Of a DNA stretch of 7,351 bases, positions 1 through 6,740 are shown piece after piece; position 1 is the first letter of the stretch, and each line of letters starts with the position of its first letter. The position numbers and the translations under genes were made by a program. The stretch is from a candidate division TA06 bacterium SM23_40 (GTDB lineage Bacteria > LJUI01 > SM1-40). The notes beneath the pieces are model-generated. The model did no database searches. It worked only from the letters and a program-made list of their open reading frames with translations, and was not told the origin of the DNA. The DNA is taken from NCBI GenBank assembly GCA_001303705.1, contig LJUI01000128.1, positions 1-7,351 of the forward strand, written 5' to 3'.

Positions 1-1006
1 ATGGACTCCCCCGAGCGTGCGGGTAGTAGAATCCCAGAAGCTCCCCGACCGTCGGGCAGATGTCGATCTGATAGGCGTAGCGCGTAACCACGGTGCTCGA
101 TGGTGTATCCGGCCCGACAGCGATCAGGGACATGTGGCGACACCCGTGGCAGATTCCGCCGTGGTGATAGAAGCCACCGTGGTCATCATCGTGGCGCCCA
201 TGGTCCGACGTGACTATCAGCGTTGTCTTGCCCTTGTAGGTGGTATTCCACTCGGCGTCCAGCCACTTCCACAAATGCCACACGAGACTGTCAGCTACCT
301 CGATCGCTCGATAGTACTTAGCCGAGTCACCCTCATCATACGGATCGCACCGATGTGCGTACCCATCGACATCCTTGAGGTTGGCGAGCACGAGGTGCGG
401 ATGGTGATTGCCCAATACCGCAAGCAACGAGTCATAGGTCGCCGTATCTGACGGCACGGTCTGTTCGCCGGTCGGATAGACTACCACGTTACCGCCGTAG
501 CTCCTGCCGAACTCCGGATCGACGCTGCAGGCTATGGTATCCTTCCAGGCCTTGCCGCCGACGTAGAACGTCATGCTGTCGCCCGGGCCGTAGCCATTGG
601 CCTTGTTGTAATACTCGAAGAACGTCGGTTTGTCGGGCTCGGTGCTGATGTTGTCTTCTGTATCGTCCCCTTCGCAGATACCGAAGGAGGTGGTACTGTT
701 GGGCAGTAGCTGCCAGATCCCCGTCCCGATGGTCAGATGACCGCCGTGGGTCTGCGTAACGCCATTGTTCCAGAAGTTCTGATACCGTGTGCCCAGTGGA
801 GCCAGACTGTCACGCATGCACACCACGTGATCGGAAGCGGGTGAGTCGTGAAACGCCTCGTAGCAGCGTAGTCCATCGATCACGACAACAATGACGTACT
901 CGGTGGTCGGGTCCGCGCTGACATCCCGCACCCAGATTCCGAACATTAGCGCCGCAGCCATCACGGCCACCGCACAGACGGTACCTCCTCCGTTGAGCCG
1001 TTTCGT
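1..1006 (-). CDS. Secreted alkaline-phosphatase-superfamily hydrolase (partial, C-terminus outside window)
   Basis: The frame is open from a TGA at 1048-1046 to the window edge; about 335 residues are visible. Motifs in order: VIDGLR at about 881-864, whose Asp (877-875) is the likely first metal ligand; GVTQTHGGHLTIGTG at about 763-719, where a Thr (757 or 751) is the probable nucleophile; NLKDVDGYAH at about 379-353; TSDHGRHDDDHGG at about 211-173; a His/Cys-rich HHGGICHGC; then a DICPTVGELLG segment. This order is typical of metal-dependent phosphatases, phosphodiesterases and sulfatases of the superfamily; the substrate cannot be told. Start choice: AGGAGGT at 1020-1014 lies 8 bases before an ACG at 1006, and that start gives a Lys-Arg n-region, a hydrophobic core and VSA/D cleavage, so export is likely. 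The first conventional start is GTG at 970, with poor spacing (13 bases after AGGAGG at 989-984) and no basic n-region. The gene probably has its own promoter. Confidence 0.78.
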
Positions 1007-1020
1007 CGTTGTGACCTCCT

Positions 1021-1427
1021 CCCGGGAAACACACTGGATGGTTGCTCAACAATCCGTTGTGCCTTGCTACTGCGCAGATTCGTCTCGGCCGTTCTTGATC
1101 TCACCTCCTCTCATAGTTGCGAAGGCGAGCCGGATACCTGCCAATCATGTGACAGGTCAGCCGACCGTGGACTCGCCACTCTGCCGGGGCACTGGCCACA
1201 AAACAGACAGACCCCAGCAGCTCTACCGCTCGGGTCAGCGAAATCGAAGTCCATCCCTCGTTCTGTGTGCCACCCACTCTGCCGACGTCGGAAATTACAT
1301 CTACTAGGCCCGGGCGGGGCCAGATGCCGTTCACCTGTGAATCATCTCTAATAATCTTACACCGCATTGGCTCAGAGAGTCAAGCACAAAACGCCTGCCA
1401 CCGGGCCGGTTCTCACTGAAGAGAATG
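1021..1427. other. Gene-free interval / probable long 5' leader
   Basis: I see no credible gene here. Reading on the minus strand, it holds the promoter candidate at 1383-1354, a perfect 10-base palindrome CCGACGTCGG at 1282-1291, and an unused Shine-Dalgarno-like run (GAGAGGAGGTGAG, about 1111-1099) not followed by ATG, GTG or TTG at a normal distance. Two small hairpins lie just after the tRNA-like sequence: TTCTC/GAGAA at about 1410-1425 and ACCGG/CCGGT at about 1401-1411; neither is followed by a convincing T-run. I do not recognise a known riboswitch. Confidence 0.5.
1354..1383 (-). promoter_or_regulatory. Candidate sigma70-type promoter for the phosphatase gene
   Basis: On the minus strand, TTGACT (1383-1378) and TAAGAT (1359-1354) are separated by 18 bases. 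The -35 matches the consensus at 5 of 6 positions and the -10 at 4 of 6, including its conserved second A and final T. The patch is AT-rich in an otherwise GC-rich stretch and points at the phosphatase. Transcription would begin near 1347, leaving a leader of roughly 340 bases. Seen by eye only; such matches occur by chance. Confidence 0.35.
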
Positions 1428-1510
1428 CTCCCCGGGCAGGACTCGAACCTGAGCCCCGGCGGTCAACAGCCTACCCTAGGGCTCTGTTGATCAGCTGCCC
1501 ACCGCGAGGA
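1428..1510 (-). pseudogene. Degenerate tRNA-like sequence, most like tRNA-Asn(GTT)
   Basis: The 3' half is a clear tRNA signature: a T-loop GGTTCGAGTCC (1449-1439), followed by CCGGGGAG (1435-1428), an acceptor strand plus discriminator as in tRNA-Asn. T-stem pairing is 4 of 5. A CTGTTGA heptamer could be an Asn (GTT) anticodon loop, but its flanking stem pairs at only 3 of 5 positions. The 5' half is poor: TCCTCG at 1510-1505 can pair with the acceptor strand (one G-T wobble), but the D-arm lacks the conserved GG, the spacing is about 83 bases, and the sequence after the discriminator is CAT, not CCA. Internal inverted repeats GGGCAG/CTGCCC and TCAACAG/CTGTTGA suggest rearrangement. It starts 15 bases after the uppP stop on the same strand. 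Alternatives: an attachment-site remnant containing a tRNA 3' end, or a divergent functional tRNA. Confidence 0.42.
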
Positions 1511-1525
1511 GAGTCTCCGGCGTGC

Positions 1526-2368
1526 TCATCGCACTGCAACAACGAAGCCGAGGAGTGCAACTGCCCAGCAGTAGAAGGCGAACCGTGCGAGCTTTCCCCG
1601 CCGCACGATCCGAACGAGAAAGAGAAGGGCCAGCCAGCCGGAGAGGAATGCGACCGGCATCCCTGCACTGACGGCCACAGGGTTGAAGAGGCCAAGCCCT
1701 TCACCTTGAGCGGAGAGCAGTTCTTTGGCAGTGGCTCCCGCGATTGCGGGCAGCGCGAGAAGAAATGAGAACTCAACAGCCTCCTCCGCGTCCACCCCAA
1801 GGAGCAGCCCTGCTGCGATCGTCCAGCCTGCGCGGGAGATCCCCGGCAGGAGGGCGAGAGCCTGCGCGCACCCGATCGCCCATGCTCCATAAACACCAAC
1901 CGATCGCTCGGCAGCACTCGACCGATTCTCACCGACCGATCGATCGGCACGAACCGACCCACGTCCGCCCGGCGCGAACCGGGTGAGCCAGAGGATCCCA
2001 CCGGTGGCGGCCAGGGCCAGCGACACAAGCAGTGTGCTCTGGAACGCCCGCTCGACAAGATCATCGAGGAAGAGTCCGGCCATTCCTGCGGGAATGGTCC
2101 CTATGATGATATAGAGGATCAGTCTCCGCGCAGAGCGTCCCTCGTCCTCTCTCGATCCGAGACGCGACAGGATCCACCACAGCCGACGACGAAATACAAC
2201 GATGATCGCAACCATCGTCGCGAAGTGGACCATCACTTCGAAGACGATCCCGTGGGTCTGGGCGCCCAGGAGCTCGCGGGCGAGAACGAGGTGACCCGAA
2301 CTTGATACGGGCAGAAATTCGGTGAGACCCTGAACCAATCCGAGCACGAGAGCCTGGATCAGAGTCAC
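1526..2368 (-). CDS. uppP: Undecaprenyl-diphosphatase (UppP/BacA family)
   Basis: This integral membrane enzyme dephosphorylates undecaprenyl pyrophosphate to undecaprenyl phosphate, recycling the lipid carrier for peptidoglycan and other surface glycans; higher dosage is known to give bacitracin resistance. About 280 residues, normal for the family. Both signature regions are present: QGLTEFLPVSSSGHL near residues 14-28 (conserved Glu 18, His 27) and LLPGISRAGWT near 174-184 (Arg 180), where Ala-Gly-Trp replaces the more usual Ser-Gly-x. Several hydrophobic helices follow. The linker at about residues 134-160 is basic, Ser-rich and carries a repeated RSVG; its DNA contains the 12-base palindrome CCGATCGATCGG at 1936-1947. 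Two GTG codons in tandem (2371 and 2368) can start it. GGAGG at 2379-2375 is 3 bases from the first and 6 from the second, so 2368 is preferred; it also makes a GTGA overlap with the small ORF upstream. Probably last coding gene of the operon. Confidence 0.95.
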   Translation of the reverse strand: MTLIQALVLGLVQGLTEFLPVSSSGHLVLARELLGAQTHGIVFEVMVHFATMVAIIVVFRRRLWWILSRLGSREDEGRSARRLILYIIIGTIPAGMAGLFLDDLVERAFQSTLLVSLALAATGGILWLTRFAPGGRGSVRADRSVGENRSSAAERSVGVYGAWAIGCAQALALLPGISRAGWTIAAGLLLGVDAEEAVEFSFLLALPAIAGATAKELLSAQGEGLGLFNPVAVSAGMPVAFLSGWLALLFLVRIVRRGKLARFAFYCWAVALLGFVVAVR

Positions 2369-2427
2369 CACCCACCTCCCTCACCACCGGCATAGCAGGC
2401 AACGCCAACCGCACGACGCGCAGTCAT
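2365..2427 (-). CDS. Possible 20-codon leader ORF coupled to uppP
   Basis: It lies in the 66-base gap after the prenyltransferase. AAGGAG (2435-2430) sits 2 bases before an ATG at 2427, rather close. The predicted peptide is MTARRAVGVACYAGGEGGGW, Gly-rich and not recognised. Its TGA (2367-2365) overlaps the GTG at 2368 of uppP in a GTGA arrangement, the layout expected for translational coupling. It may be only a ribosome-delivery leader, or a chance ORF; with 20 codons, coding potential cannot be judged. Confidence 0.25.
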   Translation of the reverse strand: MTARRAVGVACYAGGEGGGW

Positions 2428-2437
2428 ATCTCCTTGA

Positions 2438-3280
2438 TCACCCTCCCAGAAAGAGCGCAACGATCCCGATCACTATGCCAATCTTGAGGAGAAGTGACAT
2501 CCGCCCGAGCTTCGCTTTGGAGGGAACACGCACGACGGCGACCGCCAACACGATCAATAGCAGATCGAGGATGGACACCACGACAAGATAGGGAAGACGG
2601 TACCATCCGAGCACGAAGGGGAGCGGTGTGAGGACTACGAGGATGAGCAGAACGGTAGCCGCGAACCGCATCGCCGTCTCCGGCCCCGCGATGATCGCGA
2701 GGCTCCTCACCCCCGTAGGTCGATCGCCCTCGACATCCTCCGCATCCTTGATGGCTTCCCGGCCCAGCGTAATGAGGAACGCAAACAGGGCGGGAAAGAG
2801 CCCTGCCCTGGCACCGCCCCCTGCGATCGCCCCGTAGACGAGGGCCATACCGGTCGCCCCGCTCACGATGAAGTTCCCCAGCACGCCCTGAAGCGCCGTT
2901 GAAACGGCGTACCCGGCCAACGCTACGCTCACGCCAACGGCGATGAGGAATGCGCCGAATCCGACGACAGCGCTTCCCAGGAGCCCCAGTGCGAAGAGGA
3001 TCGCAGAGAGCGCTGCGGCCTCTCCTCTGGTCGCTCTCCCTGACGGCAACGGACGATGCGGCTTGTTGACGCGATCCTTCTCCACATCGAAGATATCATT
3101 GAGCGCGTTCGCGGCTCCGGTAATCATCATCGCCGCGACTGTCGCCACCACGATCGTACCGAACGAAGAGTGCCATCCCGCCATGGCAGCTCCGACAAGG
3201 ACGGATGCCCCGGCGATCAGGCAGTTCTGGGGCCTGGTCAACTCGATGATCGGACCGTACCTCAGACGCTCACGCTCCAT
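2438..3280 (-). CDS. UbiA-family prenyltransferase, digeranylgeranylglyceryl-phosphate synthase-like
   Basis: Membrane prenyltransferase of 280 residues, usual for UbiA enzymes, with roughly eight to nine hydrophobic segments. The first Mg-diphosphate motif is NDIFDVEKD (residues 61-69), followed by RVNKPHRPLPSG; the second is GREAIKDAEDVEGD (173-186; Asp 179, 182, 186). The N-terminal ELTRPQN (13-19) is also typical. The pairing of a NKPxRPxPSG tail with a GREAIKDxEDVEGD second motif is the pattern I associate with archaeal digeranylgeranylglyceryl-phosphate synthases and their bacterial relatives, rather than 4-hydroxybenzoate, homogentisate or heme O enzymes. It would attach a second prenyl ether chain to glycerol-1-phosphate lipid, but another acceptor is possible and no GGGP synthase is in the window. 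ATG at 3280 is supported by AGGAGG (3291-3286), which overlaps the upstream TAG (3292-3290), so translation is probably coupled to the Wzi-like gene. Confidence 0.9.
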   Translation of the reverse strand: MERERLRYGPIIELTRPQNCLIAGASVLVGAAMAGWHSSFGTIVVATVAAMMITGAANALNDIFDVEKDRVNKPHRPLPSGRATRGEAAALSAILFALGLLGSAVVGFGAFLIAVGVSVALAGYAVSTALQGVLGNFIVSGATGMALVYGAIAGGGARAGLFPALFAFLITLGREAIKDAEDVEGDRPTGVRSLAIIAGPETAMRFAATVLLILVVLTPLPFVLGWYRLPYLVVVSILDLLLIVLAVAVVRVPSKAKLGRMSLLLKIGIVIGIVALFLGG

Positions 3281-3289
3281 GTCAGCCTC

Positions 3290-4834
3290 CTAGAAGTCGA
3301 GCCGCACCCAGAACCGCGCCAGCCACTCGCTCGCATAGGCACCATCGTCATGGTCCGGATTCTTCGTCCCCTGCCAGCTCCCTTCGGCAGCGAGGTCGAG
3401 CCGGGCGCCGACCTCGGCCCAGCCCCCCAGCCATAGAGCATCCTTGCGCTCCACGATGCCCGAGGGGAAGGGCGGGAACGCCGTACCCCTCTCGATCTCG
3501 AACGGCAAATGTACGTCTCCCTCACCGTGCCTGGTCGCCCGATAGCCCGCCTCGATCCCCAAGAACGGGAGGAGGCGATGCTCCATCTCGATGTCGAGGC
3601 GATCCGCATCAGGGCCGAGCTCGTGGCCGATGATCGCGCCCCGGTGCTCATATGTGTTTTCTATCTGTTCCTGGGTGTACACCCACTTGTCCAGACGGGC
3701 ATACTCACAACGCACGTCAGTATCCTGGAGGCCCAGCGGATCGGCGAGATAGCAACCCGCGAGGTATCCGAACTTATCCGGCATGACCGGCGGATCCTTC
3801 TCGTACTGCCAGTCGTCGATGAGGAATTCGCCGTCCAGGCGAACCCCATCCAGCGCCTGCCATGATAGATCGACCGACCAGAGGATCTGGTCATCGCGCC
3901 CCCTCACCATCTGTGCGACCAGATAGGGGGAGAGCGGATTGAGGTACAGGGGCTCGGGGCGCTCGGCACCGTACAGAACCGCCTCCGCGATACCCACATC
4001 GAACCCCCACGGCAGACGGACGGTCAGGCGGTGGGCCGAGAAGAATCGCCTCTCTCCGGGCTCGAGTTCGGCGAGAAAGAAAGAGAACTCGACGGGGCGC
4101 AGCACGAGATCCATCTTCACCATATCGAAGAAGTAGGATTCGTCCGAGATGAGAAGCGCCCCGAAGTGGCCGGGCCCCCACCAGACCTGATCCCTCCCCA
4201 CCTCGACCCTGAACCACGGCAAATCATATGCCCAGTACCCCCGGTCGAGAACGAGCGTCGCGCCCTTCCAGAATTGCTGATCAGGACGACCGACCTTCCG
4301 CCACGTATCCTCATCCCAGCGGGTGAGGCGGACTGCCATGGTCTGCTCGAAGACAGGCCCCTCCCCCAGCTGTCCCGCGGCAAGGAGGTCGAGAAAGGTA
4401 GCATAGTCAGGGCGTTCTTCATTCGAGAGGAGGAGTGACTCTGCGAGCGACGCATCGGCGAGGAAGTAGACCTCACTGTATTGCGTTTCGAGGAGCGGCT
4501 CATCGACGACCCCCGGAGCGGATACACCGAGCTCGTGGTCGAATTCGTGGACGAGCTTCGCCAGCCAATGCCGGTCCGCCCGCGAGAGCTGAACGTCTCC
4601 TCGCTCGACATCCCTCTGCAGCTCGCGCACCGCATCAGCAACCTGTCGCCGGGTATAGGGCCGGTGTGCCTGGTTCAGCTCTACCAGACCCTTCGCGTCG
4701 AACCGGTCGAGTATCTCATAGCTCCAGTGCGAGAGCGGTACGTTACGAGACCCCTGGGCCAATGTCGAAACGGCCCCCACTGCGAGGACCAGCGCCGTCC
4801 ACCACACCAGCCAGCCGACCGCTCGCTCCATCAT
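3290..4834 (-). CDS. Outer-membrane protein of the capsule-assembly Wzi-like family
   Basis: 514 residues. A signal peptide is evident: MMERAV, a hydrophobic core to about residue 24, and probable cleavage near Ala 26. A short HWSYEILDRFDAKGLVE segment (36-52) resembles the helical motif often found after the signal in these proteins. The family hallmark is VGRDQVWWGPGHFGALLISD at 212-231. The rest alternates polar and hydrophobic residues with many aromatics, as in a beta-barrel, and the chain ends WVRLDF with a terminal Phe, the usual barrel-insertion signal. Wzi of E. coli K30 is an outer-membrane lectin organising capsule; relatives sit in many envelope loci, so the exact ligand is unknown. 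ATG 4834 follows GAAGGAGG by 4 bases; the adjacent ATG at 4831 is 7 bases away and equally possible. It lies about 45 bases after the radical SAM gene and 9 before the prenyltransferase. Only two Cys (361, 376) occur. Confidence 0.85.
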   Translation of the reverse strand: MMERAVGWLVWWTALVLAVGAVSTLAQGSRNVPLSHWSYEILDRFDAKGLVELNQAHRPYTRRQVADAVRELQRDVERGDVQLSRADRHWLAKLVHEFDHELGVSAPGVVDEPLLETQYSEVYFLADASLAESLLLSNEERPDYATFLDLLAAGQLGEGPVFEQTMAVRLTRWDEDTWRKVGRPDQQFWKGATLVLDRGYWAYDLPWFRVEVGRDQVWWGPGHFGALLISDESYFFDMVKMDLVLRPVEFSFFLAELEPGERRFFSAHRLTVRLPWGFDVGIAEAVLYGAERPEPLYLNPLSPYLVAQMVRGRDDQILWSVDLSWQALDGVRLDGEFLIDDWQYEKDPPVMPDKFGYLAGCYLADPLGLQDTDVRCEYARLDKWVYTQEQIENTYEHRGAIIGHELGPDADRLDIEMEHRLLPFLGIEAGYRATRHGEGDVHLPFEIERGTAFPPFPSGIVERKDALWLGGWAEVGARLDLAAEGSWQGTKNPDHDDGAYASEWLARFWVRLDF

Positions 4835-4879
4835 CTATCCTCCTTCAGCACGCGCGACACACGCTCTACCGCTTCCCGA

Positions 4880-6307
4880 TCAGTCCCATATCCCCTGAAC
4901 CAGCCGCAGCGATGCAAGCCCCAGGATGCGGAAGAAGTAGCGATCCCTCACCCTCATCAGCTTCCGCAACTCTCTCAGCCAGAACTGGGGGCGCCGGTAG
5001 TAGCGTTCGAATGCCCTCAGAGAGATCTGCTCCAGTTCCCCAGACGTGAACCGGGCAAGCCCTCGCTCCGATCCTGCTGTCACGTTCGACTCATCTTCCC
5101 CGATGAGTCCTCGCCGGCGTGCGTCCTCCCACAGCTCGGACCCGTATGCGTAGTCGAGGACCCAGAATGTCGCGAAGTCGAGGGGAATCTCCCTGGCGAA
5201 TGTAAACGTGCGCTCTATCTCCTCCGTGCCCTCAAACGGTGCCCCGATGATGAAATCTCCGACCGTGTACAACCCCACCCGATTGGCGATCTCGACAGCC
5301 CGCCGGTTCATCTCCACCGTGGTCCGTTTGTTGTAGAAATCGAGGACCGTCTGATTCGCCGACTCGAGCCCGAAGACGACAGCCCGCACTCCCGCCCGCC
5401 GCATCTTACGGTACAGCTCCTCATCCACCGCATCAACACGCCCCTGAACCGCCATCGCCAGATCGATCCCTTCTTCGATGATACCGTCCATGATCTGGTG
5501 GACACGCCGCTTGTTCACAGTGAAATTGTCGTCGACGATGCCGAGTATCTCGTACCCCTCCCGATAGACGGTGCGGATCTCGGCGAGGACATTCTGGGCG
5601 CTCCGCTCCCGATACGTCTGGAACGTAACCGCCCCGTGCGCACAGAACGTACAGGAAAACGGGCATCCTCGCGACGTGATCATCGTGGTAATCCTGCTAC
5701 CCATCCGCTCTCCCAGGATGTTGTACCGCCTTGCCTTCTCGGGCGAGCGGACGAGCGACCTCGCGGGGAACCTGATCCGGTCGAGATCGCGCTCGATCGG
5801 CGCCTCCGGACCTCGCCGGATCTGGCCGGTGCGACGGTCGCGGTAGATCGCTCCCGGACAGGATGACGGGTCTCCCCCGTTGAGCAACGTATCGGCGATC
5901 TGGACAATGATCGACTCAGCCTCGCTCACCACAGATACGTCGGCACCGTCGACAGCCCTCGGGTAGAGAATGAGATCAGGCCCCCCGACTACGATCGGCA
6001 ATTCACCGTGGAGAGCACGGATGTCCGCGATCATGGTCTGTGCGTCGGAGCGGTTGAAACTCTGCATCGAGATCCCGACGAGATCGGCATTCCGCACAAT
6101 GAGCTCGAGCCGCTCCCGGCTGTACCCCTCGGCGTTGAAGTCGACGACCTCAACTCCGTACCCGGCATCGAGGAGCTCACGCCCGAGATACAGCAGTCCA
6201 AGCGGGGGAACGATGGCCAGCCGCTGCTTCACCCCCTTCCCCTCAGTGCTTCCCGCGACCGGAGTCCCCGTCTCAGGAAAGAGCAACGCCACATTCTTCG
6301 CCATCAT
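4880..6307 (-). CDS. B12-binding-domain radical SAM protein
   Basis: 475 residues. The N-terminal domain (about 1-150) is a cobalamin-binding-like Rossmann fold: VALLFPE, VPPLGLLYLGRELLDAGYGVEVVDFNAE (33-60), DLVGIS and LPIVVGGPDLILYP; the classical DxHxxG cobalamin ligand is not seen, as is common in this class. A linker leads to the radical SAM core, with CPFSCTFC (Cys 215, 219, 222) for the 4Fe-4S cluster, then GIVDDNF (256-262), VVFGLES (310-316) and GDFIIGAPFEG (350-360). The basic, aromatic C-terminus (about 434-475) is typical of class B methyltransferase and cyclase-like members. The reaction is SAM-dependent radical chemistry, and the substrate is unknown; HpnJ-, BchE- and membrane-lipid-modifying enzymes share this layout. 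As first gene of the envelope-lipid operon it may act on a lipid (inference). Tandem ATGs at 6307 and 6304; GGTGAG abuts the first, so 6304 has somewhat better spacing. Confidence 0.93.
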   Translation of the reverse strand: MMAKNVALLFPETGTPVAGSTEGKGVKQRLAIVPPLGLLYLGRELLDAGYGVEVVDFNAEGYSRERLELIVRNADLVGISMQSFNRSDAQTMIADIRALHGELPIVVGGPDLILYPRAVDGADVSVVSEAESIIVQIADTLLNGGDPSSCPGAIYRDRRTGQIRRGPEAPIERDLDRIRFPARSLVRSPEKARRYNILGERMGSRITTMITSRGCPFSCTFCAHGAVTFQTYRERSAQNVLAEIRTVYREGYEILGIVDDNFTVNKRRVHQIMDGIIEEGIDLAMAVQGRVDAVDEELYRKMRRAGVRAVVFGLESANQTVLDFYNKRTTVEMNRRAVEIANRVGLYTVGDFIIGAPFEGTEEIERTFTFAREIPLDFATFWVLDYAYGSELWEDARRRGLIGEDESNVTAGSERGLARFTSGELEQISLRAFERYYRRPQFWLRELRKLMRVRDRYFFRILGLASLRLVQGIWD

Positions 6308-6389
6308 CTCACCTACACCTAATCAGCGCACCGAAGCTATTGTCTGGACCTGCGCACATTCCGGTGAACGCGCGGCCTTCAATGGCCAC
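6308..6389. other. Leader upstream of the radical SAM gene
   Basis: This is the only non-repetitive DNA between the repeat array and the operon. On the minus strand it carries AGGTGTAGGTGAG (6320-6308), a weak double Shine-Dalgarno-like run before the tandem ATGs. I see no convincing -35/-10 pair here, so the operon promoter may lie within the repeats or upstream of the window. Confidence 0.4.
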
Positions 6390-6450
6390 TCTTCCGAAAG
6401 CGGCGGAGGGGGCTCCCTGCTCGGCCGACGCGAAGCGTCCGCCCCCAGCA
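6390..6450. repeat. Degenerate first repeat unit with a compact hairpin
   Basis: It holds a one-base-shorter version of the repeat core (AAAGCGGCGGAGGGGGCTC, 6397-6415), then diverges. A strong stem follows: GACGC (6427-6431), GAA loop, GCGTC (6435-6439), extended beyond a C-C mismatch by GGC (6423-6425) with GCC (6441-6443). The GACGCGAAGCG sequence recurs in the large hairpin of the later copies (GGACGCGAAGCG), so this is probably a decayed relative. Confidence 0.6.
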
Positions 6451-6595
6451 CATCAGTCCACCCGCACATCCCCGATCAACCAACACGCGCCGCCAGGCCG
6501 ATTCCCTTGCTCGGATCAACATCACCAAAGGCGGCGGAGGGGGCTCATGAGGAGTGAGCTCCGCGGCCGCGCCGGCACACACACTATCAACACCC
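6451..6595. repeat. 145-bp tandem direct repeat, copy 1
   Basis: Bases 6451-6573 align without gaps to 6596-6718 at an offset of 145. Conserved parts include CATCAGTxCACC, CCCCGATCAA, CGCGCCGCCAGGCCGATTC and the 48-bp core at 6526-6573 (CAAAGGCGGCGGAGGGGGCT, a TGAGGAGTGAGCTC part, then CGCGGCCGCGCC). No gene is supported in either orientation. The core G-runs could allow a two-layer G-quadruplex. Confidence 0.8.
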
Positions 6596-6740
6596 CATCA
6601 GTGCACCATCAGACCCCCGATCAAGCATCCCGCGCCGCCAGGCCGATTCCCTTGGTCCGACCAACCTCACCAAAGGCGGCGGAGGGGGCTCGTGAGGAGT
6701 GAGCTCCGCGGCCGCGCCCTCAGCTCACAGACTATCAATA
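6596..6740. repeat. 145-bp tandem direct repeat, copy 2
   Basis: Second copy of the tandem unit, with its core at 6671-6718 differing from copy 1 at one base (CTCGTGAGG against CTCATGAGG). From 6654 on it also belongs to the longer 251-bp repeat. After the core the two families part: here CTCAGCTCAC completes a hairpin absent from copy 1. Confidence 0.8.

Noticed and set aside
17-451. 144-codon plus-strand ORF
   Set aside because: Antisense to the phosphatase coding frame, which holds the conserved metal-binding motifs.
1101-1367. 88-codon minus-strand ORF in the gene-free interval
   Set aside because: No domain or plausible composition, no upstream ribosome binding site, and its start overlaps the promoter candidate.
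1391-1425. Intrinsic terminator after the tRNA-like sequence
   Set aside because: The stems are only 5 bp, and the sole T-run (four T) is not adjacent to a GC-rich stem.
1471-2064. 197-codon minus-strand ORF overlapping uppP in another frame
   Set aside because: The uppP frame carries both family signatures; this one is low-complexity Ser/Arg/Gly.
4481-5866. 461-codon plus-strand ORF spanning two minus-strand genes
   Set aside because: It is antisense to the radical SAM and Wzi-like genes, both with clear motifs; its protein is Pro/Arg/His-rich with no recognisable domain, as expected of a shadow frame in GC-rich DNA.
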